Assembly: GCA_963743275.1 (NCBI GenBank) | Contig: CAVUPB010000007.1 | Location: 558,001 to 622,000, forward strand | Direction: 5' to 3' | From: JALYLC01 sp963743275 | GTDB lineage: Bacteria > Actinomycetota > Thermoleophilia > Gaiellales > JALYLC01 | Length of the DNA stretch: 64,000 nt | Shown here: positions 63,724 to 64,000 of the stretch, one piece after another | Layout of the letters: each line of letters starts with the position of its first letter | Numbering within the stretch: the stretch's first letter is position 1 | Notes under the pieces: model-generated | Told to the model about the DNA's origin: nothing | The model's database searches: none | What the model saw: the letters and a program-made list of their open reading frames with translations, nothing else | Made by a program: the position numbers and the translations under genes

Positions 63724-64000
63724 TCAGCGCAGCGCGTCGACGAGCGGCGCGAGGCCCTCCGCGTCGAGCGCGGGCGGCGCGCTCGGGCACACCGAGAGCG
63801 CGACCACGCGCCCGCTGGCGGCGAGCGCCGCCATCTCGCCGCGCATGCGCTCGACGCTCCAGCCGCCGGGCGCCGGGAAGCCGACGCCGGGCGTCAGGCT
63901 CGGGTCGAGCACGTCGGTGTCGACGTGCACGTAGAGCGGGGCGTCCGCCGGCAGCGCCGCGAGCGCCCCGGCCGCATCGTCGGCCTCGTGCACCTGCGAG
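63724..64000 (-). CDS. Arginase/agmatinase family protein, N-terminus off the window
   Basis: The visible 91 codons encode the C-terminal third. LYVHVDTDVLDPSLTPGVGF carries the second metal-binding DxDxxDP motif of ureohydrolases, with GVGFPAPGGWSVERMRGEMA typical of the arginase/formiminoglutamase side of the family. The reading frame is open to the right edge, so a GTG at 63993 is probably internal. The DAHxD and GGDHS blocks would lie beyond the window. It is convergent with the YfhO-like gene and distinct from the agmatinase-family gene at 1971. Confidence 0.75.
   Translation of the reverse strand, partial: SQVHEADDAAGALAALPADAPLYVHVDTDVLDPSLTPGVGFPAPGGWSVERMRGEMAALAASGRVVALSVCPSAPPALDAEGLAPLVDALR

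Overview
The window is very GC-rich, densely coding bacterial chromosome. It has strong third-position G/C bias, many GTG and TTG starts, and many 4-bp ATGA/GTGA gene overlaps. It carries a coenzyme F420 biosynthesis locus (fbiC, cofC, cofD, cofE), an F420-dependent glucose-6-phosphate dehydrogenase, GTP-type PEP carboxykinase, RskA-type anti-sigma and OtsA/OtsB trehalose genes. This points to Actinomycetota. The anchor-less, HdrB-containing succinate dehydrogenase and the OtsB-GH15 fusion make a deep-branching class such as Thermoleophilia (Gaiella/Solirubrobacter-like) my best guess; this is inference.

Layout. 1-7.7 kb: a truncated PDZ/Lon-like protease, a repeat-rich gap, ybaK and an agmatinase-family gene, two tiny Cys-containing ORFs, then a minus-strand run of PAP2-like protein, isocitrate dehydrogenase, PEP carboxykinase and RDD protein. 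7.8-11.5 kb: a type-E-like succinate dehydrogenase (sdhA, sdhB, HdrB-like subunit). 11.6-20.4 kb: two metallophosphoesterases, a TetR/MFS efflux pair with a visible operator, recQ, infA, an EcsC-like protein, a secreted nuclease and a cupin. 20.6-28.4 kb (minus strand): a frameshifted amine oxidase, asd, lysC, a DUF4015-like glycosidase, then the recombination/replication block recR, ybaB, dnaX and the SRP RNA. 28.5-34 kb: a 350-bp composite repeat, a Nudix hydrolase, a methyltransferase and the trehalose operon otsA / otsB-GH15. 34-40 kb: an ArfA-like BON/OmpA protein, a metallopeptidase, a PAS-GGDEF-HD-GYP signalling protein and a DUF11/SdrD-type surface protein. 40.2-48 kb: the F420 locus, split into two divergent operons with only 12 bp between them. 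48.1-56.8 kb: ECF sigma factor, anti-sigma, response regulator, sigma-like gene, histidine kinase, then DUF4331, TPR and NicO-type Ni/Co transporter, with a second copy of the composite repeat. 56.8-61 kb (minus strand): a catabolic operon with phosphotransferase, acyl-CoA dehydrogenase and 2-oxoacid dehydrogenase E1 alpha/beta, with a divergent MarR regulator. 61.6-64 kb: a YfhO-like membrane protein and a truncated arginase-family gene.

The features most worth a second look are: two ~350-bp composite inverted-repeat elements (28483-28834 and 54967-55314) plus related short palindromes; the DUF4331-TPR-NicO cluster, whose transporter appears to start inside one of these repeats; the type-E-like succinate dehydrogenase; a perfect 15-bp inverted repeat that buries the recQ start codon; and five genes that each carry exactly one extra base. 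One of the five is dnaX, whose upstream frame is thereby opened into ybaB. The five frameshifts may well be sequence errors.

No tRNA, rRNA, CRISPR array, prophage or transposase gene was recognised.
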